From Azospirillum oryzae (lineage in GTDB: Bacteria > Pseudomonadota > Alphaproteobacteria > Azospirillales > Azospirillaceae): DNA of 64,000 nt. The position numbers were made by a program, and so were the translations under genes. Location of the stretch: the NCBI RefSeq assembly GCF_900177515.1, contig NZ_FXAK01000008.1:247501-311500 (forward strand), written 5' to 3'. The notes under the pieces are model-generated. The model was not told where the DNA came from. It did no database searches and worked only from the letters and a program-made list of their open reading frames with translations. How positions within the stretch are numbered: the stretch's first letter is position 1; every line of letters starts with the position of its first letter. Of this stretch, positions 10,545-18,623 are shown piece after piece.

Positions 10545-10857
10545 GTCGGGCGGGCTCCTGAAGGCTGGCGATTGCTCGGCGCACCGGTGAAACGCCCTGT
10601 GCGGCTGGAAGGTTTCCGCACATGCTGGACCCGATCAAATGTCTGGCACACGAATTATCACGACACTCCTCATTTCCCATTGCGCTTTTGGATCGATCCA
10701 ATTACCGTGTACGAACACTGAGAGAGCGGGAATGCCGTCGTCGCGGCGTCCCGGCCATCCGGGTGAGGATTCCCCGGACGACAGCCCAAGCGGACAAAGG
10801 CAATCCGCGCGACGCCAACCTTGAAGGGCGGCGCGACGCGGGTGCGGAGGAACGCCC
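10545..10857. other. Divergent intergenic region
   Basis: 313 bases between the MFS gene and the amino-acid ABC operon. The central part (about 10645-10715) is AT-rich compared with the rest and should hold the promoters; it contains the palindrome listed at 10688. Small reading frames in it lack ribosome-binding sites and look non-coding. Confidence 0.6.
10688..10701. promoter_or_regulatory. Candidate LacI-family operator
   Basis: TTGGATCGATCCAA is a perfect 14-bp palindrome with a central CG, the symmetry usual for LacI/GalR operators. It lies 157 bases before the ABC operon that encodes a LacI-type regulator as its sixth gene. Assignment to that regulator is inference. Confidence 0.5.
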
Positions 10858-11532
10858 GTGACCTACGATTTTCAATTCGACGCGGTGTTCGCGTCATGGG
10901 ATTACCTGCTGGACGGCGCCTGGCTGACGGTCAGGCTGTCGTTCGGCGCCATGGCCATCGGACTGGCGGTCGCCATCGTCTGCGCGCTGGGCAAGACCTC
11001 CGGGCCGAAGCCGGTGCGCTGGCTGATCAACGCCTATATCGAGGTGATCCGCAACACGCCCTTCCTGGTGCAGATCTTCCTGATCTTCTTCGGGTTGCCG
11101 AGCATCGGGCTCAGGCTGTCGCCGGACGTGGCGGCACTGATCGCGATGGTCGTCAATGTCGGCGCCTATGCCACCGAGATCATCCGCGCGGGCATCGAAT
11201 CCATCCACAAGGGCCAGATCGAGGCCGGGCTGGCGCTCGGTTTGCGGCCATTGCAGGTCTTCCGCTATGTCGTGCTGAAGCCGGCGCTGCGCACGGTCTA
11301 TCCGGCGCTGACCAGCCAGTTCATCCTGCTGATGCTGAGTTCCAGCGTGGTGTCCGCCATCTCCGCCGACGAGCTGACCTCGGTCGCCAACAACATCCAG
11401 TCGCAGACCTTCCGTAGCTTCGAGATCTACATCGTCGTGACCGGCATCTATCTGGTGCTGGCGCTGATGTTCTCGGCGCTATTTGCCGGCATCTACCGGC
11501 TGGCCTTCGCCTATACCGTCGACCGGCGCTGA
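10858..11532 (+). CDS. Polar amino-acid ABC transporter permease (HisM/GlnP family), first
   Basis: Inner-membrane permease subunit, 224 residues with about five helices. The EAA loop that docks on the ATPase is seen as IRAGIESIHKGQIEAGLALG. The start is GTG 10858 with GGAGG seven bases before it. First gene of an operon encoding two permeases, a binding protein, an ATPase, a 2-hydroxyacid dehydrogenase, a LacI regulator and a hydratase, all on the plus strand with short gaps. The family imports polar or charged amino acids and related compounds such as opines; the ligand here is unknown. Confidence 0.92.
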   Translation: MTYDFQFDAVFASWDYLLDGAWLTVRLSFGAMAIGLAVAIVCALGKTSGPKPVRWLINAYIEVIRNTPFLVQIFLIFFGLPSIGLRLSPDVAALIAMVVNVGAYATEIIRAGIESIHKGQIEAGLALGLRPLQVFRYVVLKPALRTVYPALTSQFILLMLSSSVVSAISADELTSVANNIQSQTFRSFEIYIVVTGIYLVLALMFSALFAGIYRLAFAYTVDRR

Positions 11533-11545
11533 GGGGGATTGAGCG

Positions 11546-12199
11546 ATGATCCGCGCCTTTGGATACAATGAATTCCTGTTCCTGCTCAGCGCCGTGCAAT
11601 GGACGCTGATGCTGTCGGTCATCGCCTTCGTCGGCGGCGGCATCGTCGGGCTGTTCGTGGCGCTGGGCCGCACGGCGGACGTGAAGCCCGTGCGCTGGCT
11701 GGCGAACGGCTACATCCAGATCTTCCAGGGCACGCCGCTGCTGATGCAGCTGTTCCTGGTCTTCTTCGGCGCCACCGTGATCGGCATCGATATGAGCCCG
11801 TGGGTCGCCGCGGCGGTCGGGCTGACGCTGAACACCAGCGCCTTCCTGGGCGAGATCTGGCGCGGCTGCATCCAATCGGTGCCGCGCGGCCAGTGGGAGG
11901 CGGCCTCTTCGCTCGGCCTGCGCTATCCCGGCCTGATGCGCTACGTGATCCTGCCGCAGGCGGTGAAGGTCGCGGTGCCGCCGACGGTGGGATATCTGGT
12001 GCAGGTCATCAAGGGCACCTCGCTGGCCGCCATCATCGGCTTCGTCGAGTTGACCCGCGCCGGCCAGATCGTCAACAACGCCACCTTCCAGCCCTTCCTG
12101 GTCTTCAGCATCGTCGCCGCGATCTATTTCGCGCTGTGCTGGCCGCTGTCGCTGTTGAGTCAGCGTCTGGAAGCCCGCTACGCCGCGCCTTCCCGCTAA
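11546..12199 (+). CDS. Polar amino-acid ABC transporter permease, second
   Basis: Partner permease, 217 residues, 13 bases after the first and preceded by GAGGGGGA. Its EAA loop reads IWRGCIQSVPRGQWEAASSL, and the N-terminal helix is followed by the conserved YIQIFQGTPLLMQLF segment found in HisQ/HisM-type permeases. It should pair with the 10858 product to form the heterodimeric channel. Confidence 0.93.
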   Translation: MIRAFGYNEFLFLLSAVQWTLMLSVIAFVGGGIVGLFVALGRTADVKPVRWLANGYIQIFQGTPLLMQLFLVFFGATVIGIDMSPWVAAAVGLTLNTSAFLGEIWRGCIQSVPRGQWEAASSLGLRYPGLMRYVILPQAVKVAVPPTVGYLVQVIKGTSLAAIIGFVELTRAGQIVNNATFQPFLVFSIVAAIYFALCWPLSLLSQRLEARYAAPSR

Positions 12200-12234
12200 A
12201 GCCTCAAAAACACTCGCACTCGGAGGAAACACCC

Positions 12235-13044
12235 ATGGCTTTCACCGTCACCCGCCGCCTTGTCGTCGCCGGCGCCCTGCTGTCCGCCGCGGTCGGGCTC
12301 ACCGCCACGGCGCACGCCCAGAGCGTCGAGGAGATCAAGGGCAAAGGCAAGCTGACCATCGGCATGCTGGTCGATTTCCCACCCTTCGGCATCACCGACA
12401 GCGCAGGCAAGCCCGACGGTTACGACGCCGACGTCGCCAAGCTGATGGCCAAGCATATGGGCGTGCCGGTCGACATCGTGCCGGTGACCGGGCCGAACCG
12501 CATCCCCTACCTGCTGACCGGCAAGGTCGACGTGCTGGTCGCCTCGCTCGGCGTCACGCCGGAGCGCGCCAAGCAGGTCGCCTTCTCCGAGCCCTATGCC
12601 GCCATCGAGATCGGGCTGCTCGCCCCGCAGAAGTCGGCGGTCAAGAAGCCGGAAGACCTGTCGGGCAAGAGCGTCGGCGTTGCCCGCGCCAGCACGCAGG
12701 ACCAGTCGCTGAGCGCGGTGGCGCCGAAGGATGCCCGCATCATGCGCTTCGACGACGACGCCAGCGCCGTGCAGGCCCTGCTGTCCGGTCAGGTCGATGC
12801 GCTGGGCGTCAGCAACGTGGTGGCGCAGCAGATCAAGACGATGGCGCCCCAGGCCAATTACGAGATGAAGTTCGTCCTGAAGAGCCAGGTACAGGGCATC
12901 GCCCTTCGCCAGGGCCAGGACAAGCTGATGGGCTGGGTCAACGGCTTCCTCGACACCGTGAAGAAGAACGGCGAGCTGAACGCCATCCATCAGAAGTGGC
13001 TGGGCACCGACCTGCCGGCGGCGGTCACCGCCAGCAAGTCCTAA
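12235..13044 (+). CDS. Periplasmic amino-acid-binding protein of ABC transporter
   Basis: Solute-binding protein of the SBP_bac_3 family (HisJ/GlnH type), 269 residues. It has a Sec signal peptide (RRLVVAGALLSAAVGLTATA then HAQS, cleavage near 29). The mature part shows the lobe-1 motif GKLTIGMLVDFPPFG, then DGYDADVAKLMAKHMG and the hinge-proximal GKVDVLVASLGVTPERAK. I start at ATG 12235, with CGGAGGAAAC just upstream, instead of an earlier in-frame codon inside the permease gene. It delivers the ligand to the two upstream permeases. Confidence 0.93.
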   Translation: MAFTVTRRLVVAGALLSAAVGLTATAHAQSVEEIKGKGKLTIGMLVDFPPFGITDSAGKPDGYDADVAKLMAKHMGVPVDIVPVTGPNRIPYLLTGKVDVLVASLGVTPERAKQVAFSEPYAAIEIGLLAPQKSAVKKPEDLSGKSVGVARASTQDQSLSAVAPKDARIMRFDDDASAVQALLSGQVDALGVSNVVAQQIKTMAPQANYEMKFVLKSQVQGIALRQGQDKLMGWVNGFLDTVKKNGELNAIHQKWLGTDLPAAVTASKS

Positions 13045-13080
13045 GTCGAACGAAGCGCAATCCCGGTGGAGGACAGGACC

Positions 13081-13845
13081 ATGGAAACGACATCTGGACA
13101 GATGAGCGCGGATGTCGTCATCCGCATGGAAGGCGTCCAGAAATGGTACGATCATTTCCAGGTGCTGAAGGACATCGACCTGGAGGTCCACCGGGGTGAG
13201 CGCATCGTCATCTGCGGCCCGTCCGGATCGGGCAAATCGACCCTGATCCGCTGCATCAACCAGCTGGAACGCCACCAGAAGGGCCGGATCACCGTCAACG
13301 GGGTCGAGCTTGGGCCGCATCACCGCCAGCTCGACACCGTCCGGCGCGAGGTCGGCATGGTGTTCCAGAGCTTCAACCTGTTCCCGCACCTGACCGTGCT
13401 GGAGAACTGCATGCTGGCGCCGATGAAGGTGCGCGGCACCACCAAGGCCGAGGCGAAGGCCACCGCCATCCGCTATCTGGAGCGGGTGCGCATCCCCGAA
13501 CAGGCCGACAAATATCCGGGCCAGCTGTCGGGCGGCCAGCAGCAGCGCGTCGCCATCGCGCGGTCGCTGTGCATGAACCCGAAGGTGATGCTGTTCGACG
13601 AGCCGACCTCCGCGTTGGATCCGGAGATGGTGAAGGAGGTGCTCGACACCATGATCGGATTGGCCGAAGACGGCATGACCATGCTGTGCGTGACGCACGA
13701 GATGGGCTTCGCCAAGTCGGTGGCCCACCGCGTGATCTTCATGGACCGCGGCGAGATCGTCGAACAGAACACGCCGGAGGCGTTCTTCACCGATCCGAAA
13801 TCGGAGCGGACCCGAAGCTTCCTCGGCCAGATCCTGGCCCACTGA
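13081..13845 (+). CDS. Amino-acid ABC transporter ATP-binding protein
   Basis: Cytoplasmic ATPase, 254 residues from ATG 13081 (GGAGGACAGGACC before it; an upstream GTG at 13066 overlaps the ribosome-binding site). Complete nucleotide-binding domain: Walker [11 protein letters not shown] loop FQSFNLFPH, signature [15 protein letters not shown], Walker [13 protein letters not shown] and the switch histidine in CVTHEMGF. This is the GlnQ/HisP branch that energises polar amino-acid uptake, and it completes the transporter of the preceding three genes. Confidence 0.95.
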   Translation: METTSGQMSADVVIRMEGVQKWYDHFQVLKDIDLEVHRGERIVICGPSGSGKSTLIRCINQLERHQKGRITVNGVELGPHHRQLDTVRREVGMVFQSFNLFPHLTVLENCMLAPMKVRGTTKAEAKATAIRYLERVRIPEQADKYPGQLSGGQQQRVAIARSLCMNPKVMLFDEPTSALDPEMVKEVLDTMIGLAEDGMTMLCVTHEMGFAKSVAHRVIFMDRGEIVEQNTPEAFFTDPKSERTRSFLGQILAH

Positions 13846-13875
13846 GGAATTTTCCTCCACCAAGGACGAGTTGCG

Positions 13876-14814
13876 ATGAAGCCCGAAATCTTGTTGGTAG
13901 AACCCATGATGCCCGCCATCGAGCAGGCTCTGGATGCGGCCTATACCGTCCACCGCCTGTCCGCCGCGCCGGATCGCGACCGGCTGATCGCCGAGGTCGC
14001 AGACCGGGTGCGCGCCGTCGTCACCGGCGGCGGGACCGGCGTGAAGAAGGCGGTGGTCGAGGCGCTGCCCAATCTCGGGATCGTCGCCATCAACGGTGTC
14101 GGCACCGACGCCGTCGATCTGGAGCATGCCCGCGACCGCGGCGTGCGCGTCACCAACACGCCGGACGTGCTGACCGACGACGTGGCCGACCTCGCCATCG
14201 GGCTGATGATCGCCGCCTCGCGCCGGATGATGGTGGGCGACCGCTTCGTCCGCGCCGGGCAATGGACGAAGGGCAAGCTGCCGCTCGCCCGCAAGGTCAG
14301 CGGCAAGCGGCTGGGCGTACTGGGGCTGGGCCGCATCGGCGAGGCCATCGCCAAGCGTGCCGAGGCCTTCGGCATGACCATCGCCTACACCAACCGCAAG
14401 CCGCGCGAAGGCGTGTCCTACCGCTTCGTCGCCTCGCCGGTCGAATTGGCGCGGGAGAGCGACATCCTGATCGTCGCCGCTTCGGCCGGGGCGGACGCCC
14501 GCAACATGGTCGGACGCGCCGTGCTCGACGCGCTGGGGCCGGACGGGCTGCTGGTCAACGTCGCCCGCGGCAGCGTGGTGGACGAGCCGGAACTGCTGGC
14601 AGCATTGACCGAGGGCCGGATCGGCGGTGCCGGGCTGGACGTCTTCGCCGACGAACCGAATGTGCCGGAAGGTTTCTACGGCCTCGACAACGTCGTCCTG
14701 CAGCCGCATCAGGCCAGCGCCACGGTCGAGACGCGGATGGCGATGGGCCAGCTGGTGCTGGACAATCTGGAAGCCTTCTTCGCCGGCCGGCCGCTGCCGA
14801 CCGCCGTGGTGTGA
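13876..14814 (+). CDS. D-isomer-specific 2-hydroxyacid dehydrogenase
   Basis: NAD(P)-dependent reductase of 2-oxoacids (glyoxylate/hydroxypyruvate reductase type), 312 residues, cytoplasmic. The nucleotide-binding core LGVLGLGRIGEAIAKRAEAFG lies in the middle. The catalytic triad is recognisable as Arg in NVARGSVVD, Glu in FADEPNVP and His in LQPHQASA. The gene sits 30 bases after the ABC ATPase, so it probably reduces or oxidises a 2-oxo/2-hydroxy acid made from the imported compound. It could instead act on a sugar-acid-derived 2-keto acid. Confidence 0.9.
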   Translation: MKPEILLVEPMMPAIEQALDAAYTVHRLSAAPDRDRLIAEVADRVRAVVTGGGTGVKKAVVEALPNLGIVAINGVGTDAVDLEHARDRGVRVTNTPDVLTDDVADLAIGLMIAASRRMMVGDRFVRAGQWTKGKLPLARKVSGKRLGVLGLGRIGEAIAKRAEAFGMTIAYTNRKPREGVSYRFVASPVELARESDILIVAASAGADARNMVGRAVLDALGPDGLLVNVARGSVVDEPELLAALTEGRIGGAGLDVFADEPNVPEGFYGLDNVVLQPHQASATVETRMAMGQLVLDNLEAFFAGRPLPTAVV

Positions 14815-14826
14815 GGCACCGCCGCC

Positions 14827-15912
14827 GTGGCCAGACCGCCCGATAACGGCAAGCCGGGGACCGTCACCCTGACGGAGGTCGCCGGCCATGCCGGGGTGTC
14901 GCGCTCCACCGTGTCGTTGGTGCTGCGCGGCAGCCCGCTGGTCGCGGCGGACACGCGGGAGCGGGTCCAGGCCGCCATGGCGGCGCTCGGCTACATCTAC
15001 AACCGCGGCGCCGCCAACCTGCGCGCCGCCCGCACCCACACGGTCGGGCTGCTGGTCTGCGAACTGAACAACCCCTTCTATGCCGAGCTGACGGCGGGGG
15101 TGGACGACGTGCTGGACACCGAAGGCTTCGTCGCCTTCATCGCCAACACCGCCGAGCAGCCGGAGCGCCAGGACCGCTTCCTGCAGCGGATGCGGGAGCA
15201 CAATGTCGACGGGGTGATCCTCTGCCCCGCCGCCGGCACGCAGCCAGAGCTGCTCGACCGGCTGGACCACTGGCGGCTGCCCTGCGTGCAGGCCCTGCGC
15301 TTCGTCTCCGATGACTTTGTCCGAGATGGGGGCCGGGACTATGCCGGGGTGGATTACCAGGCGGGCATGGAGACGGTGACCGAGCATCTCATCTCGCTGG
15401 GGCATCGCCGGATCGCCTTCGTCGGCGGGACGCTGGACCATTCCGCCTACGCGGCGCGGCATGCCGGCTTCGCCGCGGCGATGCGGCGGCACAAGCTCGC
15501 CGACGATCTGGTGCTGCGCTGCCCCCTGACCCGGCGGTCGGGTGCTGAGATGGCTGATCATCTGCCGAATCGGCCGCAGCCGCCGACGGCAGCGCTGTGC
15601 TACAACGACGTGGTGGCGCTTGGGCTGATGCTGGGGCTGGAGGCGCGCGGTCTCAGGGCCGGGCGCGATCTGGCCGTCACCGGCTTCGACGACGTACCGG
15701 AGGCCGCGCTCAGCCGGCCTGCGCTGACCACCGTCGCCACCTCCGCAAGGCAGATCGGGCAGGAAGCCGCCCGCCTGCTGCTGCGCCGCATCGCCGACCC
15801 GCAAGGCCCGCCCGAGCGGATCATCCTGCCCAGCCGGCTCGTGGTCCGCCAATCATGTGGCTCCCCTGGCGGCGCCCCCTCCCTTTCCCTCCACCACAGA
15901 GACCTGTCATGA
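14827..15912 (+). CDS. LacI/GalR family transcriptional regulator
   Basis: Effector-responsive regulator, 361 residues starting at GTG 14827. The N-terminal helix-turn-helix and hinge are complete: VTLTEVAGHAGVSRSTVSLV and then TRERVQAAMAALGYIYN. The periplasmic-binding-protein-like effector domain follows (TVGLLVCELNNPFYAELTAG, then DVAVTGFDD-type DLAVTGFDDVPEAALSRP). It lies inside the ABC/hydroxyacid dehydrogenase operon and overlaps the next gene by ATGA, so it most likely controls this operon in response to its substrate; the palindrome at 10688 is a candidate site. Confidence 0.92.
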   Translation: MARPPDNGKPGTVTLTEVAGHAGVSRSTVSLVLRGSPLVAADTRERVQAAMAALGYIYNRGAANLRAARTHTVGLLVCELNNPFYAELTAGVDDVLDTEGFVAFIANTAEQPERQDRFLQRMREHNVDGVILCPAAGTQPELLDRLDHWRLPCVQALRFVSDDFVRDGGRDYAGVDYQAGMETVTEHLISLGHRRIAFVGGTLDHSAYAARHAGFAAAMRRHKLADDLVLRCPLTRRSGAEMADHLPNRPQPPTAALCYNDVVALGLMLGLEARGLRAGRDLAVTGFDDVPEAALSRPALTTVATSARQIGQEAARLLLRRIADPQGPPERIILPSRLVVRQSCGSPGGAPSLSLHHRDLS

Positions 15913-16646
15913 CCGATACCGTCGAGGCCCTGATCGCCGCGCGCGAGACCCGCCAGTGGCTGACCGGGCTGGACAACCGCCCCGCGACCGAAGCGGAGGC
16001 CTATGAGATCCAGGATGCCGTCGCCCGCCGCCTCGGCCCCGTCACCGCCTGGAAGGTCGGCGCCGCCACGCCCGACGCCGAGCCTTTCCGCGCGCCGATC
16101 AACGCCGCCACCGTCTTCGAAGGCACCGATCACCTGCCGGCCAATCTCTTCCAGGTCATCGGGGTGGAGGCGGAGATCGCCTACCGCTTCGCCCGCGACC
16201 TGCCGGTGCGCGAGCAGCCCTACAGCCGGGAAGAGGTTCTGGACGCCATCGCCTCGGTCCATCCCGCCTGGGAGATCGTCGATACCCGCTTTGCCGGGTT
16301 CGGCAGCCAGGACCGGCTGAGCCACATGGCCGACCAGTTCAACCACGGCGCCTTGATCGTCGGGCCGGCCATTGCCGACTGGCGCTCGCTCGATCCGGTG
16401 AAGGAAACGGTGACGCTGGAGATCGATGGCGAGACCAAGGTCGATGTCGTCGGCGGCAACAGCGCCGGCGATCCGGTCCGTCTGCTGGTGTGGATGGCCA
16501 ATGTCGGCACCCGCAGCTTCGGCGGCCTGCATGCGGGAGAGGTGGTGACCACCGGATCCTGCACCGGCACCGTCTTCGTCGAGCCGGGCAGCCGGTCGGT
16601 CGCCCGCTACGGCACCATGGGCACCATCACGCTGAAGGTGGATTGA
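15909..16646 (+). CDS. 2-keto-4-pentenoate hydratase / fumarylacetoacetate hydrolase family protein
   Basis: Cytoplasmic metal-dependent hydratase or decarboxylase of the MhpD/FAH fold, 245 residues. Recognisable parts: AYEIQDAVARRLGPVTAWKVG near the N-terminus, metal-ligand acids in VEAEIAYRFARDLP, the pair HPAWEIVDTRF, and the C-terminal motif GLHAGEVVTTGSCTG. Translation is coupled to lacI (ATGA overlap at 15909-15912). With the neighbouring hydroxyacid dehydrogenase it suggests degradation of an unsaturated or 2-keto acid. The exact reaction is unknown; 2-oxopent-4-enoate-like and ketoacid substrates are both possible. Confidence 0.85.
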   Translation: MTDTVEALIAARETRQWLTGLDNRPATEAEAYEIQDAVARRLGPVTAWKVGAATPDAEPFRAPINAATVFEGTDHLPANLFQVIGVEAEIAYRFARDLPVREQPYSREEVLDAIASVHPAWEIVDTRFAGFGSQDRLSHMADQFNHGALIVGPAIADWRSLDPVKETVTLEIDGETKVDVVGGNSAGDPVRLLVWMANVGTRSFGGLHAGEVVTTGSCTGTVFVEPGSRSVARYGTMGTITLKVD

Positions 16647-16656
16647 GAGAGCGCGC

Positions 16657-16685
16657 GCGGGGCCGGCCTTCACGGCCGACCCCGC
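16657..16685. terminator. Bidirectional hairpin between convergent genes
   Basis: GCGGGGCCGGCC and GGCCGACCCCGC form a 12-bp stem with one mismatch around TTCAC, between the stops of the hydratase (+) and the D,D-carboxypeptidase (-). There is no U run, as is common in high-GC genomes. Confidence 0.55.
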
Positions 16686-16693
16686 GGCGCACC

Positions 16694-17926
16694 TCACGGC
16701 AAAAGTTGCCCCAGCCGCTGGCCGAGAGCGGTGAGGCCGCTGGAGGCCGGGACGTCGGCGCCGGCGACCAGATCGACCGTCCGGCGGACGGCGCCGTCAT
16801 AGTCGATGCGGAGCTTGCCGACGACGTCGCCGCGATGGACCGGGCTGGGCAGCGGCTCGGCCAGGGTGGCGACGACATGCAGGCTGCTGCGGTCGGCCGG
16901 CGCCATGGTCACGGTCACGTCGTCGGCGACCGTCACCGGCACGCTGTCCTCCGCCCCCATCCACACCGGCGCCTGTTCGACCAGCTCGCCCTTGTGCAGC
17001 AGGGGGTAGAGCTTGAAGCCGTTCCAGGCCCAGTCGAGCAGCCGGGTCGGCTCGTCATTGCGGGACTGCGGGCTGGGCAGGCCGTTGACCACCAGAACCA
17101 GACGGCGGCCGTTGCGCTCGCCCGAGGCGGTCAGGCCGTAGCCGCCGACCTCGGTGTGGCCGGTCTTGATGCCGTCGACGCTGACCGGGTGGTAGAGCAG
17201 CGGGTTGCGGTTGCCTTGGCGGATGCCGTTCCAGGTGAAGGTCCGTTCCGACTCGTAATGGTAGAATTGCGGGAAGTCGCGGATCAGGTGGGTGGCAAGG
17301 ATCGCCAGATCGCGGGCGGTGGTGTAGTGGCCCGGATCGGGCCAGCCGCTGGCGTTCATGAAGTGGGTGTCGGTCATCCCCAGTTCGCGCGCCTTGGCGT
17401 TCATCAGCGCGGCGAAGGCGGATTGGCTGCCGGCCAGCCCCTCGGCGAGCGCCACGGCGGCGTCGTTGCCGCTGTCGATCAGCAGGCCGCGCAGCAGATC
17501 CTCCACCCGCACCTGACTGCCCAGCTTCAGGAACATGCGCGAGCCGCCCATCTTCCAGGCGGTCTGGCTGACCGGAAAGCTGGTGTCCAGCGTCGTCCGC
17601 TTATGGACCAGCGCATCGTAGGTGAGGTAGGCCGTCATCATCTTGGTCATCGACGACGGCGCCATGCGGGTCTCGCCGTTCTTGTCGAGCAGCACATCCC
17701 CGCTGGTCAGATCGACCAGATAGGCCTGCTTGGCCGCCGTCTCCGGCGGGGTCAGCGCGGCGGCGGGAGCTGATGCCAGAAGGGGGGCCAGAATGGCGGC
17801 GGCGAGCGACAGGCAGGCGGCCAGATGACGGAACGGTGCGGCGGAACGGGACGGATTGGCGACGATCACCCTGCGGATCCTCTGAGGTGACGGATGGCTC
17901 CTTCGACGACCGTTTCCATGGACCAT
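16694..17926 (-). CDS. D-alanyl-D-alanine carboxypeptidase (class A low-mass PBP, DacA/DacC family)
   Basis: Periplasmic serine peptidase that trims the terminal D-Ala from peptidoglycan pentapeptides, 410 residues. Active-site motifs: SMTK (catalytic Ser in PSSMTKMMTAY), SGN in LIDSGNDAAVAL and KTG in IKTGHTEVGGYG, followed by the C-terminal beta domain and an amphipathic end (SGLTALGQRLGQLLP) of the kind that peripherally anchors these enzymes. A signal peptide (LAACLSLAAAILAPLLASAP) follows a 30-residue leader; GTG 17869 would give a more usual leader and is an alternative start. Monocistronic and convergent with the hydratase gene. Confidence 0.93.
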   Translation of the reverse strand: MVHGNGRRRSHPSPQRIRRVIVANPSRSAAPFRHLAACLSLAAAILAPLLASAPAAALTPPETAAKQAYLVDLTSGDVLLDKNGETRMAPSSMTKMMTAYLTYDALVHKRTTLDTSFPVSQTAWKMGGSRMFLKLGSQVRVEDLLRGLLIDSGNDAAVALAEGLAGSQSAFAALMNAKARELGMTDTHFMNASGWPDPGHYTTARDLAILATHLIRDFPQFYHYESERTFTWNGIRQGNRNPLLYHPVSVDGIKTGHTEVGGYGLTASGERNGRRLVLVVNGLPSPQSRNDEPTRLLDWAWNGFKLYPLLHKGELVEQAPVWMGAEDSVPVTVADDVTVTMAPADRSSLHVVATLAEPLPSPVHRGDVVGKLRIDYDGAVRRTVDLVAGADVPASSGLTALGQRLGQLLP

Positions 17927-18003
17927 CGCCGCGCCGCCTTCACCCCTTATTTTCGTATGGGCCGCAATTTTAATGTGGGTAAGCCCAAGATCAGGCGGCG
18001 GGA

Positions 18004-18459
18004 TCAGGCGGGATCGAGCAGCCGCGGGCCGGCGCCGCCGTCGCCAAGCTCGTCCCACGGGTTGCGCAGGGGGCAGTCGCGGATCGACAGGCAGCCGCAG
18101 CCGATGCAGCCGTCGAGATTGTCGCGCAGCTTGGTCAGCTTGGTGATGCGGTCGTCCAGTTCCGCCCGCCAGCGCTCCGACATGCGCTGCCAGTCGGCGG
18201 TGGTGGGGGAGCGGTCCTGCGGCAGGGCGTTCAGCGCGTCGGCAATGGAGGCGAGCGAGATGCCCAGCCGCTGCGCCACCTTGACGACCGCCACCCGCCG
18301 CAGCACGTCGCGGGAAAAGCGGCGCTGGTTGCCGGGATTGCGCCAGCTGCGGATCAGCCCCTGCGCCTCGTAGAAATGGATGGTCGAGACCGCCACGCCG
18401 GAACGGCGCGCCACCTCCCCCACCGTCAGGTCCTTGTCGTACTCCTCCGGCGACAGCAT
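18004..18459 (-). CDS. soxR: Redox-sensitive transcriptional activator SoxR
   Basis: MerR-family sensor of redox-cycling compounds, 151 residues from ATG 18459 (GGGAGG upstream; an ATG at 18483 is less well placed). It has the MerR helix-turn-helix ([38 protein letters not shown]), the dimer helix, and the diagnostic [2Fe-2S] cluster motif [12 protein letters not shown] with all four cysteines. It is divergent from the HPP-CBS gene, with a SoxR box in between. SoxR distorts promoters with overlong spacers when its cluster is oxidised; this identification is firm. Confidence 0.96.
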   Translation of the reverse strand: MLSPEEYDKDLTVGEVARRSGVAVSTIHFYEAQGLIRSWRNPGNQRRFSRDVLRRVAVVKVAQRLGISLASIADALNALPQDRSPTTADWQRMSERWRAELDDRITKLTKLRDNLDGCIGCGCLSIRDCPLRNPWDELGDGGAGPRLLDPA

Positions 18460-18516
18460 TCCGGCCCCTCCCCTCTCCTGCAACCCTCCATCCCGCCAGT
18501 CTGACGGCTTTTCCGC

Positions 18517-18547
18517 TTGACCTCAAGTTCTGTTGAGGTTTTAGGGT
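18517..18547 (+). promoter_or_regulatory. SoxR box in a 19-bp-spacer promoter
   Basis: CCTCAAGTTCTGTTGAGG (18521-18538) is an 18-bp operator close to the enterobacterial soxS box. It sits between -35 TTGACC (18517-18522) and -10 TAGGGT (18542-18547), which are 19 bp apart, the overlong spacing characteristic of MerR-family activated promoters. The promoter reads rightwards into the HPP-CBS gene at 18624 and can also overlap soxR's own promoter. Confidence 0.88.
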
Positions 18548-18623
18548 CGGCGGACTTTGCCGCCCGAATGGGCAAACTGCCGATCGCGTAATCAGGATTT
18601 TGGGCCAGGGGGACGGAGACCGT

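Noticed and set aside
10622-10861. Short frames upstream of the amino-acid ABC operon
   Set aside because: No ribosome-binding site, overlapping alternatives in several frames and no similarity; treated as promoter region.
12196-15852. 1218-residue open frame on the minus strand
   Set aside because: It runs antisense through four well-supported genes and has no recognisable domain or ribosome-binding site.
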